DNA of 64,000 nucleotides from the NCBI GenBank assembly GCA_963704515.1, contig OY969913.1, positions 1,054,001 through 1,118,000 on the forward strand, read 5' to 3'. Under the pieces are notes generated by a model that was not told where the DNA came from, did not search any database, and saw only the letters and a list, made by a program, of their open reading frames with translations. This document shows, piece by piece, positions 33,592 through 41,948 of this stretch (positions are counted from its first letter, which is position 1; each line of letters opens with the position of its first letter). Position numbers and translations under genes: made by a program. The stretch is from VRUE01 sp963704515. Lineage in GTDB: Bacteria > Actinomycetota > Thermoleophilia > Solirubrobacterales > 70-9.

Positions 33592-35023
33592 GAATGACGG
33601 TCAACTGAGACGCATGCTCACCGACCGCTGCCCGTGGTGGCGGGACGATCGCTGGCAAGGGGACGATGCGGACTTGCGCGAAGCCGGCGAGGCGCCCTTC
33701 AGCTATGCGCCCCGGCCGCTGGCCGGGCTGCGCCCCGGTGCCCTCTACACGCTGCGCGGCCCGCGGCGGATCGGCAAGAGCGTCGAGGTCAAGCGCGCGA
33801 TCGAGAGTGCGATCGCCGCCGGAGCGAACCCCCGTCTCGCCTTCTTCTGCTCCTGCGACGGCCTCAGCGCCCAGGACGTGCGCAGGCTGGTCGCGGTCGG
33901 TGAGGGGGACACGAAGACCCTTGCTGGCGAGCGCCACTGGTTCCTCGACGAGATTACGGCGGTCCCGGGTTGGGCCGCGACGATCAAGGACCTGCGTGAC
34001 GGCGATCCGGTCTTCCGTGCCAGCCAGGTGGTGCTCTCCGGATCCTCGGCGCGCGACCTGCGCGACGCGACCAAGGCCCTGGCGGGCCGTCGTGGCGACA
34101 TCGCCGACTCCGACCGGCTGCTGCTGCCGATGTCGTTCCGATCCTTCTGCCGCGCGATCGGCGGATTCGGGGCGCTGCCAGCCGCGGCCCTGCGACCGGC
34201 GGACCTGATGACGACCGCTGGCGAAGCGGCGGTTTCGGACCTGGCCCCGTTCTTCTCCGAGCTTGACCGGGCCTGGCAGTCCTACCTCCGCATCGGTGGC
34301 TTTCCGCGTGCCGTGCGCGACTTCGTCGAGAGCGCGGACGTCGGCGAGGGCTTCGTGCAGGCGCTTTGGGAGGTGCTCGCCGGCGACGCCTTCCAGAGCA
34401 TCGCGATGAGTGAAGGAGAGGTCGCGACGTTCGTCGAGCGGCTGGCGAGGGGGCTTGCCTCTCCGCTCAACTCCTCGGCCATGGCCCGGGACGTGGGGCT
34501 CTCCGACCACCATCGTGTCGACGACCGGATCAAGTCGCTTGGCTTCGCCCTGATGGCGTGGCGCTGCCATCAGGCGAGGGGCGAACTGCCCAACCTGAGG
34601 GCGCAGGAGAAGGTCTACTTCGTCGACCCGCTCATTGCCCATCTGCCGCATCTCCGAGACGGGAGGCGGGCCGCCCCGGACGACTCGCAGCTGAGCGAGC
34701 AGCAGCTCGGCCTGGCCCTGCTCCGCTCGGTTGGCGGCGGGGGGCCCGGCCTGCTGCTCGAGGCGACGACGGTCATGTACGAGCGGACCTCGAGCAAGGG
34801 CGAGATCGACTTCGTCGGCCCGGACCTCGGCATCGCCTTCGAGGGCAAGTACGTCGACGGGCCTTGGCGCCGCGCTGCCTCCGCGGTTCGCGTCAGGGGG
34901 GGTGGGATCTTTGCCACCCGTACCGTCCTTGACCTCTCCGACCGTCGTCAGAAGAACGCCGTCTGGGCGATCCCGGCGGGGATGCTCGCCTGGTTGCTGG
35001 ACCCGCTCGAGGCCGGCTCATGA
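33590..35023 (+). CDS. AAA-family ATPase with DUF4143
   Basis: About 477 residues; start GTG 33590 or ATG 33614 (the in-frame GTG 33557 lies within the operator). P-loop TLRGPRRIGKSVEVKRAI, Walker B-like HWFLDEITAV, and sensor-type VVLSGSSARDL define the AAA_14 domain. A C-terminal DUF4143-like domain has EIDFVGPDLGIAFEGKYVDG, similar to an archaeal Holliday-junction-resolvase-like nuclease fold (D/E...E-x-K). The family's role is obscure. The gene is ATGA-coupled to a glycosyltransferase gene, and its promoter looks unlike those around it. Confidence 0.85.
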   Translation: MNDGQLRRMLTDRCPWWRDDRWQGDDADLREAGEAPFSYAPRPLAGLRPGALYTLRGPRRIGKSVEVKRAIESAIAAGANPRLAFFCSCDGLSAQDVRRLVAVGEGDTKTLAGERHWFLDEITAVPGWAATIKDLRDGDPVFRASQVVLSGSSARDLRDATKALAGRRGDIADSDRLLLPMSFRSFCRAIGGFGALPAAALRPADLMTTAGEAAVSDLAPFFSELDRAWQSYLRIGGFPRAVRDFVESADVGEGFVQALWEVLAGDAFQSIAMSEGEVATFVERLARGLASPLNSSAMARDVGLSDHHRVDDRIKSLGFALMAWRCHQARGELPNLRAQEKVYFVDPLIAHLPHLRDGRRAAPDDSQLSEQQLGLALLRSVGGGGPGLLLEATTVMYERTSSKGEIDFVGPDLGIAFEGKYVDGPWRRAASAVRVRGGGIFATRTVLDLSDRRQKNAVWAIPAGMLAWLLDPLEAGS

Positions 35024-35757
35024 GTGGTCCGGGGGATTCGCTTTCGGTCATCGTCGCCGCCCGCAACGAGGCCGACCGGATCGGGGCGACGGTGGGGGCG
35101 CTGCGGGAGGCGTTCCCGTTGGTGGCGGTTTGGGTTGCCGACGACGCCTCGGAGGACGGCACCGCGGAGGTCGCGATGGCGGCCGGGGCGCGGGTCGTCA
35201 GCCGCGGGCGGCCGCACGGCAAGGGGGCGAATGTGACCGCGGCGGCCGAGGCGGCGCTGAGCGAGGAGGAGGGGCCGGCGCTGGTCCTGCTCTGCGACGG
35301 CGACCTGGGGAAGTCGGCGGCGCGGCTGAGGCCGCTGGTGGACGCGGTCGGGGCGGGCGAGTGCGACCTCGCGGTGGCCGCCTTCGGTCAGCGCGTCGGC
35401 GGCGGCTTTGGCATCGCGCTCGGCTTCGCCCGCTGGGCGATCCGCCGTCTCTGCGGCTTCGAGGCTCGCGCCCCGATCTCCGGCCAGCGGGCGATGCGCG
35501 CCGACGTCCTGCGCGCGACCCTGCCCTTCGCCCGCGGCTACGGCATGGAGATCGGGATGACGGTCGACGCCGTGCGGGCCGGGTATCGCGTCACCGAGTA
35601 CGAACTCGACCTAACGCACCGAACCACCGGCCGCGACCTCGCCGGCTTCCTCCACCGCGCCCACCAGCTCGCCGACTTCCTCCGCGCCTACCGCGCCCGC
35701 GCTTCCGGTGCGCCTTTTGCGCCCTATGACCAGAAAAGGCGCACCGGAACGCGCTAG
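35020..35757 (+). CDS. Glycosyltransferase family 2
   Basis: 245 residues. GT-A fold: SLSVIVAARNEADRIGATV, VWVADDASEDGT, and the metal/nucleotide motif LLCDGDLGKS. A soluble protein with no clear membrane segment, possibly membrane-associated via FGIALGFARWAIRRL. Polyprenyl-phosphate or glycolipid synthesis is plausible, but the acceptor is unknown. ATG overlaps the stop of the preceding ATPase (ATGA). The last 50 bases form a perfect hairpin (35703-35749), so its C-terminus is encoded by the terminator. Confidence 0.88.
   Translation: MSGPGDSLSVIVAARNEADRIGATVGALREAFPLVAVWVADDASEDGTAEVAMAAGARVVSRGRPHGKGANVTAAAEAALSEEEGPALVLLCDGDLGKSAARLRPLVDAVGAGECDLAVAAFGQRVGGGFGIALGFARWAIRRLCGFEARAPISGQRAMRADVLRATLPFARGYGMEIGMTVDAVRAGYRVTEYELDLTHRTTGRDLAGFLHRAHQLADFLRAYRARASGAPFAPYDQKRRTGTR
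35703..35749. terminator. Bidirectional terminator between GT2 and amidase genes
   Basis: TTCCGGTGCGCCTTTT (35703-35718) and AAAAGGCGCACCGGAA (35734-35749) are a perfect 16-bp inverted repeat with a 15-base loop. With the convergent stops overlapping at 35754-35757, it is well placed to end transcription in both directions, but it lies before the two stop codons rather than after. Confidence 0.6.
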
Positions 35758-37187
35758 ACCGGCTGTGGCCAGCCGCCTTCGGCGCGCTCGATCTGGGCGG
35801 CGAGGGAGAGGAGAGTGGCCTCGTCGTTTTCGCGGCCGAGCAGCTGGGCGCCGATCGGCAGACCGGTGGCGGTGAGGCCGGCGGGGACGCTGATCCCCGG
35901 CCAGCCGGTCACGTTCCAGGCGAAGGCGAAGGGGCAGTTGGAGCTTGCCGTGGAGCTGGTCACCCAGTAGCCCTTGCCCTGGAGGGCGCCGATACGGGGC
36001 GGGGGTTTGGCGGTGACCGGGGTGAGGACCACGTCGCAGCGCTCGAAGACGCGTCCGGCGCGGCGGCGCAGGGCCGGCTCGGCGGCGCGGGAGAGGCGCA
36101 GGGGGAGGCCGCTGAGCGCCTTGCCGAGGCGGGCGTGGACGCGGGTGCGTGGCTCGAGGGCGCCCCGGTCCTCGACGTTGGCGGCGAGCCATTCCTCGAC
36201 CCCGGCCATGCCGCGCGGGATGATCGCCGGGCCGACGAGCCCGTATTCGGGGTCGGCGCGGACGATCTCGTGGCCGAGCCCGGCGAGGCGCTCGGCGAAG
36301 GTCTCGATCGCGGCGCGGTGCTCGTCGTCGACCTTGGCGGCGAGCCCGAAGGGGATCGCGAAGGAGACCGCGATCCGCAGCCCGCCGGGTTCGCGCGCCG
36401 CCGCCTCGGCGAAGGGCTCGCGCGGCGGCGGCGGCTTGTGCAGATCGGCCGGGACGTTGCCGTGAGTCGCATCGAGCATCAGGGCGGCGTCGGTGACGCT
36501 ACGCGCGAGCGGTCCGTAACAGCTGAGCCCGTTGAAGGCCTCGGCGTCGGGCCAGGTCGAGACCCGGCCGCGCTGGGGCTTGAGACCGACCAGTCCGGAC
36601 CATGCGGCCGGGATGCGGATCGAGCCGGCGCCGTCGGAGCCGGTCGCGGCGCCGACCACGCCGGCGGCAACTGCCGCAGCCGCGCCGCCGCTCGAGCCGC
36701 CGGGCGTGTGGTCCAGGTGCCAGGGGTTGCGGGTGGCGCCGTGCAGGGGGGTCTCGGTGAAGTGCCACTGGCCGACCTCGGGCGCGTGGGTCTTGCCGAT
36801 CACGATCGCTCCCGCCTCGCGCAGGCGCCGCACCGACTCGGCATCGCGCACCGCCGGCCGGCCGCCCCCGCAGCCGAAGGGGCTCGTATAGCCGGTCAGG
36901 TCGACGTCGTCCTTGATCGCGACCGGCACGCCGAGCAGCGGCGCGCCCTCGCCCGCGGCGACGCGGCGGTCGGCCTCCTCGGCCTCGGCCAGCGCCTCCT
37001 CGGCGCGGATCACGCGGAAGGCGTTGAGCGTGTCCTGGCTGTGATTGGCCCGGTCCAGCGCCGTCTCGACCAGCTCGCGCGAGGAGGCCTCGCCGGTCTG
37101 CACGTGGGCCGCCATCTCCGTCAGTCCAGGGCCGATCTCCCAATCGATCGCGCCCTCCGCCTTGGCGGGCTCAACTCCTGTCGTCAT
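35754..37187 (-). CDS. Amidase (amidase signature family)
   Basis: 477 residues. Ser-cisSer-Lys catalytic triad visible: lysine in GVPVAIKDDVDLTG, serine in HTPGGSSGGAAAAVAAGVVG, and nucleophile serine in GSDGAGSIRIPAAWSGL. It hydrolyses amide bonds of an unknown substrate. ATG 37187 follows a strong GGAGGAAGG ribosome-binding site. A perfect 16-bp palindrome lies between it and the divergent tetR gene, so it is probably the regulator's target. Confidence 0.93.
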   Translation of the reverse strand: MTTGVEPAKAEGAIDWEIGPGLTEMAAHVQTGEASSRELVETALDRANHSQDTLNAFRVIRAEEALAEAEEADRRVAAGEGAPLLGVPVAIKDDVDLTGYTSPFGCGGGRPAVRDAESVRRLREAGAIVIGKTHAPEVGQWHFTETPLHGATRNPWHLDHTPGGSSGGAAAAVAAGVVGAATGSDGAGSIRIPAAWSGLVGLKPQRGRVSTWPDAEAFNGLSCYGPLARSVTDAALMLDATHGNVPADLHKPPPPREPFAEAAAREPGGLRIAVSFAIPFGLAAKVDDEHRAAIETFAERLAGLGHEIVRADPEYGLVGPAIIPRGMAGVEEWLAANVEDRGALEPRTRVHARLGKALSGLPLRLSRAAEPALRRRAGRVFERCDVVLTPVTAKPPPRIGALQGKGYWVTSSTASSNCPFAFAWNVTGWPGISVPAGLTATGLPIGAQLLGRENDEATLLSLAAQIERAEGGWPQPV

Positions 37188-37213
37188 CGCCTTCCTCCTC
37201 GCCGAAATCTCTT

Positions 37214-37229
37214 GTTCGTTCGAACGAAC
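37214..37229. promoter_or_regulatory. TetR operator palindrome
   Basis: GTTCGTTCGAACGAAC is a perfect 16-bp palindrome in the 71-base gap between the divergent amidase and tetR genes. Its position and symmetry fit a TetR dimer site controlling both promoters. Confidence 0.75.
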
Positions 37230-37244
37230 GATAAGCGAAGAAGG

Positions 37245-37250
37245 TAGGCT
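37245..37250 (+). promoter_or_regulatory. -10 box of tetR
   Basis: TAGGCT ends 9 bases before the TTG start at 37259, predicting initiation at about 37257 and a leaderless mRNA. Confidence 0.5.
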
Positions 37251-37258
37251 GCCGCATC

Positions 37259-37831
37259 TTGGCCGCCGGTGCGCCCCCAGACACCCGCGAGCGGATCCTC
37301 CGCGCGACGATTGAGCTGATCGCCGAGGAGGGCGTCGGCGCGGTCACCAACCGACGGGTTGCGGCGGGCGCCGGAGTCGCCCTCGGCTCGCTCACCTACC
37401 ACTTCCCCAGCCAGGTCGACCTGTTGCGCGAGAGCCTGCTGCTCTTCGTCGGCGAGGAGGTCGCCCGCCAGGAGGCGATCGCCGCCGACCTGCGCCGCCG
37501 CCGCCCGGACGTCGAGGAGGTGGCCGCTGAAGTCCAGCGGGTCGTGCAGGAGACCGGCGACCGGGTTCAGCAGCTCGCCGAGCTCGAGCTCCATCTGCAG
37601 GCGGCCCGCGACCCGGAGCTGCAGGACGCCTCGCGGCGCTGCTTCGAGGCATATGAAGGCGTTGCTGCCGCCGGTCTGGGGCTGCTCGGAGTGTCCGACG
37701 CGGAGCGCCACGCCGGGTCGATCGTCGCCATGCTCTACGGGATGAGCCTGCGCCGGCTCGGAACCGGCAACGAAGACACCTCCGGGATCGCCGCTGCCCT
37801 GCTGACGATTATCCGCGGCGCGCAGCGTTGA
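37259..37831 (+). CDS. TetR-family transcriptional regulator
   Basis: 190 residues, TTG start. HTH domain RERILRATIELIAEEGVG and ALGSLTYHFPSQVDLLRESL is typical (recognition helix ends Y-H-F). The ligand-binding domain is variable, with YHFPS-type start and a helical bundle to the end (GLGLLGVSDAERHA). It overlaps the glycerol kinase gene (TTGA), so the two are co-expressed; it probably represses the amidase gene through 37214-37229 and itself. Confidence 0.92.
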   Translation: MAAGAPPDTRERILRATIELIAEEGVGAVTNRRVAAGAGVALGSLTYHFPSQVDLLRESLLLFVGEEVARQEAIAADLRRRRPDVEEVAAEVQRVVQETGDRVQQLAELELHLQAARDPELQDASRRCFEAYEGVAAAGLGLLGVSDAERHAGSIVAMLYGMSLRRLGTGNEDTSGIAAALLTIIRGAQR

Positions 37832-39288
37832 TCCTCGCGATCGACCAGGGGACGACCGGGACGACTTGCCTGGTGTTCGACGAGGAGGGCCGGGTCGCGG
37901 GTCGCGCCTACTCGGAGTTCGAGCAGCACTTCCCGCGGCCGGGCTGGGTGGAGCACGACGCGAACGAGATCTGGGAGGTGACGCGGAGGGTTGCGCGTGA
38001 GGCGATCGCCGGCGCCGGGATCGGCGGCGCCGACCTCGATGGGATCGGGATCGCCAACCAGCGCGAGACGGTCGTCGCCTGGGACCCAGCGAGCGGCGAG
38101 CCGCTGCACCGGGCGCTGGTCTGGCAGGACCGGCGCACGGCCGAGCGCTGTGCGGAGCTGCGCGAGGCCGGCCACGAGCCGCTGGTGCGCGAGCGGACCG
38201 GGCTCGTCCTCGACCCCTACTTTTCGGCGACCAAGATCGAGTGGCTGTTGCGCAACGCCGAGGGGATGGAGCGGGCGGTCTTCGGCACGGTCGACTCCTG
38301 GCTGCTCTTCAAGCTCACCGGCCGCCACGCCACCGACCACACCAACGCCTCGCGCACGATGCTCTTCGACATCCGCCGCCGGGAGTGGGACGAGGAGCTC
38401 TGCTCCCTGTTCGGCGTCGACCCCGCGCGCCTGCCCGAGGCGCTGCCCTCGTCCCATCTCTACGGCACGACCGCCGAGTTCGGCGGCGAGGTGCCGGTGG
38501 CCGGGATTGCCGGCGACCAGCAGGCCGCCCTCTTCGGCCAGGCCTGCCATGCCCCAGGCACCGCCAAGAACACCTACGGCACCGGCAGCTTCGTCCTGCT
38601 CAACACCGGCCCCGAGATGCCGCCGCAGGCCAAGGGCCTGCTGACGACCGTCGCCGCCTCGGCGGTCGACTACGCGCTCGAGGCGTCGATCTTCGTCACC
38701 GGGGCGGCGGTGCAGTGGTTGCGGGACGGGCTGGGGGTGATCGAGCGGGCCGGCGACACCGAGGGGCTTGCGGCCTCGCTGGACGGCAACGACGGGGTCT
38801 ACTTCGTGCCGGCGCTGACCGGTCTCGGCTCGCCGCACTGGGACCCCTACGCGCGGGGGACGATCGTCGGGCTGACGCGGGGGGCCGGCCGCGCGCACCT
38901 GGCGCGGGCGACGCTGGAGGCGATTGCCTACCAGGCGGTCGACGCGGTGCGCGCCGAGGAAGCTGCCTCGGGCGAGCGCCTCTCCGTCCTCAAGGTTGAC
39001 GGCGGCGCCGTCGCCAACCGCTGGCTGATGCAGTTCCAGGCCGACGTGCTGGGCGCCGAGGTCGTCGTGCCGCAGATCGCCGAGACGACGGCACTCGGCG
39101 CCGCGTACCTGGCCGGGATCGCGACCGGCCGCTGGACGCTGGAGCAGGTCGGGGAGATGTGGCGCGAGGCGGCTCGCTACGAGCCGGCGATGGCGGAGGG
39201 CGAGCGCGAGGCGCTGCTCACCGGCTGGCGCCGGGCACTGGAGCGGGCCCGGGGCTGGGCCGAGCCGGGTGGCACCGAGCTCGCGTAA
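37828..39288 (+). CDS. glpK: Glycerol kinase
   Basis: 486 residues from TTG 37828. FGGY kinase: ILAIDQGTTGTTCLVFDEEG phosphate loop, IGIANQRETVVAWD, then GAGIGG, VGLTRGAGRAHLARATLEAI and KVDGGAVANRWLMQFQAD. Phosphorylates glycerol to glycerol 3-phosphate, feeding lipid synthesis. It is followed by a PlsC-like acyltransferase, consistent with glycerolipid assembly. It overlaps tetR by four bases; regulation by TetR is possible but only suggested by the layout. Confidence 0.95.
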   Translation: MILAIDQGTTGTTCLVFDEEGRVAGRAYSEFEQHFPRPGWVEHDANEIWEVTRRVAREAIAGAGIGGADLDGIGIANQRETVVAWDPASGEPLHRALVWQDRRTAERCAELREAGHEPLVRERTGLVLDPYFSATKIEWLLRNAEGMERAVFGTVDSWLLFKLTGRHATDHTNASRTMLFDIRRREWDEELCSLFGVDPARLPEALPSSHLYGTTAEFGGEVPVAGIAGDQQAALFGQACHAPGTAKNTYGTGSFVLLNTGPEMPPQAKGLLTTVAASAVDYALEASIFVTGAAVQWLRDGLGVIERAGDTEGLAASLDGNDGVYFVPALTGLGSPHWDPYARGTIVGLTRGAGRAHLARATLEAIAYQAVDAVRAEEAASGERLSVLKVDGGAVANRWLMQFQADVLGAEVVVPQIAETTALGAAYLAGIATGRWTLEQVGEMWREAARYEPAMAEGEREALLTGWRRALERARGWAEPGGTELA

Positions 39289-39342
39289 CCGTCGGCGGGC
39301 GCGGTGTATCGCGTAGCGACGGCCGGGGAGGCCGTCTCGCAC

Positions 39343-40050
39343 ATGGCAGACATGAAGCCACAGGTCTACAAGGACGAACGTCCGGCGGAGTACTTCGACC
39401 AGTTCCACGCCTCGGCGCGCAAGGGGGTCGGCTGGACCTACAGCTTCGTCCGCGCCATCGTCTCGCTGCCGACGCTGCTGATCTACCGGGTGAGGGCGAT
39501 CGGGCGCGAGAACGTGCCCAAGCAGGGCGGCATGATCCTCGCCCCCAACCACTTCAGCCAGATGGACCACTTCTTCTGCGGCCTCTACCTGCGGCGGAAG
39601 ATCCGCTTCATGGCCAAGTCGCAGATCTTCGGCCCGCCGGTCCTCACCTACGTCTTCAAGCACGGCGGCGTCTTCCCAATCCGCCGCGGCCACCGCGACG
39701 AGCAGGCTTTCGTCACCGCCTTCACGATCCTCGAGCAGGGAGGGATGCTGCTCGTCTACGCCGAGGGCGGCCGCTCGCGCAGCGGCGAGCTGGGCGAGGT
39801 GAGGCCCGGCATCGGCCGCCTCGCGCTCGAATCCGGCGTCCCCGTCGTCCCGGTCGCGATCCAGGGCTCGGAGAAGGTGCGGCGCTGGAAGCGCTTCCGC
39901 TTTCCCAAGGTCACCGTCCAGTACGGCGAGCCGCTCAGCTTCGGGGTGGAGGAGGCGCCGTCGCGGGAGCGGCAGATCGAGGTGGCGAGGGAGGTCTTCT
40001 CCCACACCCGCGAGATGTACGAGGAACTCGCTACTCGTAGCGGGCGCTGA
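39343..40050 (+). CDS. plsC: 1-acyl-sn-glycerol-3-phosphate acyltransferase
   Basis: 235 residues from ATG 39343, with GGGGAGG upstream. It acylates lysophosphatidic acid to phosphatidic acid. Motif I is NHFSQMDH (H-x4-D), motif II GGVFPIRRG, motif III VYAEGGRSRSGEL, and motif IV VPVVPVAIQGS. An N-terminal hydrophobic stretch (SFVRAIVSLPTLLIY) anchors it at the membrane. It follows glpK by about 50 bases and probably belongs to the same operon. Its end overlaps the convergent MBL gene by 20 bases. Confidence 0.92.
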   Translation: MADMKPQVYKDERPAEYFDQFHASARKGVGWTYSFVRAIVSLPTLLIYRVRAIGRENVPKQGGMILAPNHFSQMDHFFCGLYLRRKIRFMAKSQIFGPPVLTYVFKHGGVFPIRRGHRDEQAFVTAFTILEQGGMLLVYAEGGRSRSGELGEVRPGIGRLALESGVPVVPVAIQGSEKVRRWKRFRFPKVTVQYGEPLSFGVEEAPSRERQIEVAREVFSHTREMYEELATRSGR

Positions 40051-40942
40051 GGCCGGCGAAGAACTCGGCGTCGTGGCCGGGGGTGACGATCGCGCCCGGG
40101 AACTCGCGCTTGAACAGCTTCAGCTCCTGCAGCGAGCGGCGGTAGTTGTGGGCGTCGGCGGGCCGGGGCGCGAGCGGCGCGTCGCCGTCGAGCTGGGCCT
40201 GGGTGTAGGTGGCGTCGCCGCCGATCACGAAGTCGCGCTCGGCGAGGTGGGCGACGACGGACATGTGGCCGGCGCTGTGGCCCGGGGTGTAGGCGAGGCG
40301 GATCGAGCCGTCGCCGAAGAGGTCGAAGGCGCGGCCGAAGGTCGCGTAGGAGTCGATCCCGCCGCGGTCGAAGTCGATCGTGCGATAGTCGAAGGCGTAG
40401 TCGAAGTGGACGCGGCGGTAGCCGTTGAGCAGCGGTCTGGGCCCGACGGCGGCTGCCTCCCACTCCTTCTCGCTGAGCACGAAGGTCGAGTTGGGGAACT
40501 CGGAGATCGCCGAGGTGTGGTCGATGTGCATGTGGGTCATGACTACGATCGGGACCTCGCCCGGGTCGAGGCCGCGCTTGCGCAGCTGGGCGGGGACGTC
40601 TTCGCCGCTCTCCACCGAGGGGTGCCCGAAGCGGGTGCCGAGCGCGCCGAAGTTCTCCTTGCCGTCGGTGGCGATCGAGGGGTGCAGGCCGGTGTCGACG
40701 AGGATCGCGCCGGCGCTCGGGTGGCGGATCAGGAAGACCGGGCAGGGGACGGTGGCCGCCGGGTTGCCGCTGAGCAGCGCGCGGGCCAGCTTCAGCGTCT
40801 CGAAGCGGCCGCCGGGCCGTTCCATCATCGTCCGCGGCCAGGTGACGTGGCCGGCGACGATCGGCTCGACCGTGACGGTCGCCCCGGGCGTGCCGCCGGC
40901 CAGCGGCTCGTGCAGCGGTTTGGGCTCGACGCGCACCTTCAT
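40031..40942 (-). CDS. Metallo-beta-lactamase fold hydrolase (AHL lactonase-like)
   Basis: 303 residues from ATG 40942; the frame is open far upstream but opposite to an SDR gene. Zinc ligands: THMHIDHTS (HxHxDH), a histidine in TPGHSAGHMSV, an aspartate in VIGGDATYTQ and the final histidine in TPGHDAEF. Overall order resembles N-acyl-homoserine lactonases and related esterases. Whether it degrades quorum-sensing lactones or another ester cannot be told. It overlaps the 3' end of plsC. Confidence 0.85.
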   Translation of the reverse strand: MKVRVEPKPLHEPLAGGTPGATVTVEPIVAGHVTWPRTMMERPGGRFETLKLARALLSGNPAATVPCPVFLIRHPSAGAILVDTGLHPSIATDGKENFGALGTRFGHPSVESGEDVPAQLRKRGLDPGEVPIVVMTHMHIDHTSAISEFPNSTFVLSEKEWEAAAVGPRPLLNGYRRVHFDYAFDYRTIDFDRGGIDSYATFGRAFDLFGDGSIRLAYTPGHSAGHMSVVAHLAERDFVIGGDATYTQAQLDGDAPLAPRPADAHNYRRSLQELKLFKREFPGAIVTPGHDAEFFAGLSARYE

Positions 40943-40973
40943 CGCCGCCCAGGGTACGGCGCGCGTCCATATA

Positions 40974-40979
40974 TAGGCT
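40974..40979 (+). promoter_or_regulatory. -10 box of the SDR gene
   Basis: TAGGCT (in TATATAGGCTTG) ends 10 bases before GTG 40989, predicting initiation at about 40986 and a near-leaderless mRNA. Confidence 0.5.
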
Positions 40980-40988
40980 TGCTGCCCG

Positions 40989-41843
40989 GTGGCTGAAAGC
41001 ACGCGTTCGCGCATCTTCAGGGAGGGTCTGCTCGAGGGCCAGGTCTGCGTCGTCTCCGGCGCCGGCAGCGGTCTGGGGCGCGAGACGGCGCTGGAGCTGG
41101 TCCGACTCGGCGCCACGGTGATCGGCTGCGGGCGGCGCGAGGAGCCGCTGGCCGAGACCGCGGAGCTCGCCGCCGGCATGCCCGGACGGCTCGAGCGCGA
41201 AGCGATGGACATCCGCGACGAGCAGGCCGTCGAGCGGCTCTTCGACCGGGTCGTCGCCGAGCACGGGCGGCTCGACGTCCTCGTCAACAACGCCGGCGGC
41301 CAGTTCCTCGCGCCGGCCGAGACGATCACGCCGAAGGGATTTCGCACGGTTATCGAGCTCAACGTGCAGGGCACCTGGCCGATGACACACGCGGCGGCGA
41401 CCAAGGTCTTCATCCCGCAGGGGGGAGGCAAGGTGCTGAGCGTCACCCTCTCGCCGCACAACGGGATGCCGGGGATGGTCCACTCCGGCGCCGCCCGCGC
41501 GGCGGTCGAGAACATGATGCGCACCCTGGCGATCGAGTGGGCGCGCTTTGGGATCAGGACCTGCGCGCTGGCCGCCGGCCAGTTCGCCACCGAGACGCTG
41601 CTGACCAAGTATCCGCAGGTGGTCGTCGACAACCTCGAGCGCTCGATCCCGCTGGGCCGCGCCGGCCGCCCCGAGGAGCTGGCCTGGCTGGTCGCCTACC
41701 TCGCCTCGCCGGCCGGCGACTTCGTCTCCGGCACGACGATCACGGTCGACGGCGCCCGCGACAACTGGGCCGGCCCCTGGCCTCCCGAGGCGATCGCCAC
41801 CGAGTCCGGCGACCCGGTCGCCGAGGAGCGGCGATCGAAGTAG
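40989..41843 (+). CDS. SDR-family oxidoreductase (trans-2-enoyl-CoA reductase-like)
   Basis: 284 residues. Rossmann motif VVSGAGSGLGRETALELVRL and DVLVNNAGGQ are present, and a DGA-type end motif (TTITVDGARDNWAGP). The classical YxxxK active site is missing: at that place it reads MVHSGAARAAVENMMRTLA, with His and Arg in place of Tyr and Lys. This matches the peroxisomal trans-2-enoyl-CoA reductase/dienoyl-CoA reductase branch rather than a FabG. An acyl-CoA substrate is therefore likely. GTG 40989 is supported by a -10 box. Confidence 0.82.
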   Translation: MAESTRSRIFREGLLEGQVCVVSGAGSGLGRETALELVRLGATVIGCGRREEPLAETAELAAGMPGRLEREAMDIRDEQAVERLFDRVVAEHGRLDVLVNNAGGQFLAPAETITPKGFRTVIELNVQGTWPMTHAAATKVFIPQGGGKVLSVTLSPHNGMPGMVHSGAARAAVENMMRTLAIEWARFGIRTCALAAGQFATETLLTKYPQVVVDNLERSIPLGRAGRPEELAWLVAYLASPAGDFVSGTTITVDGARDNWAGPWPPEAIATESGDPVAEERRSK

Positions 41844-41944
41844 GGACGCGGTCCCCCTCCCCCAGAGACCGTTGCGCAGCAGATTGCCTGCTCTGATTCG
41901 GGAGCGAGGACCGGGAGCCTCTGGGAGAGGGGGACCGCGTCCCT
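41842..41944. repeat. Near-perfect 26-bp inverted repeat between convergent genes
   Basis: 41842-41867 pairs with 41919-41944 at 25 of 26 positions (mismatch at 41926). The arms fill almost the whole gap between the stops of the SDR gene (41843) and the nitroreductase gene (41949). The 51-base centre contains a small stem AGCAG-ATTGC-CTGCT. It could act as a bidirectional terminator but its length and likeness to 18136-18205 suggest a REP-type element. Confidence 0.7.
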
Positions 41945-41948
41945 TGCC

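Noticed and set aside
36135..37247. 370-codon plus-strand frame opposite the amidase
   Set aside because: Antisense composition; it also runs through the tetR operator.
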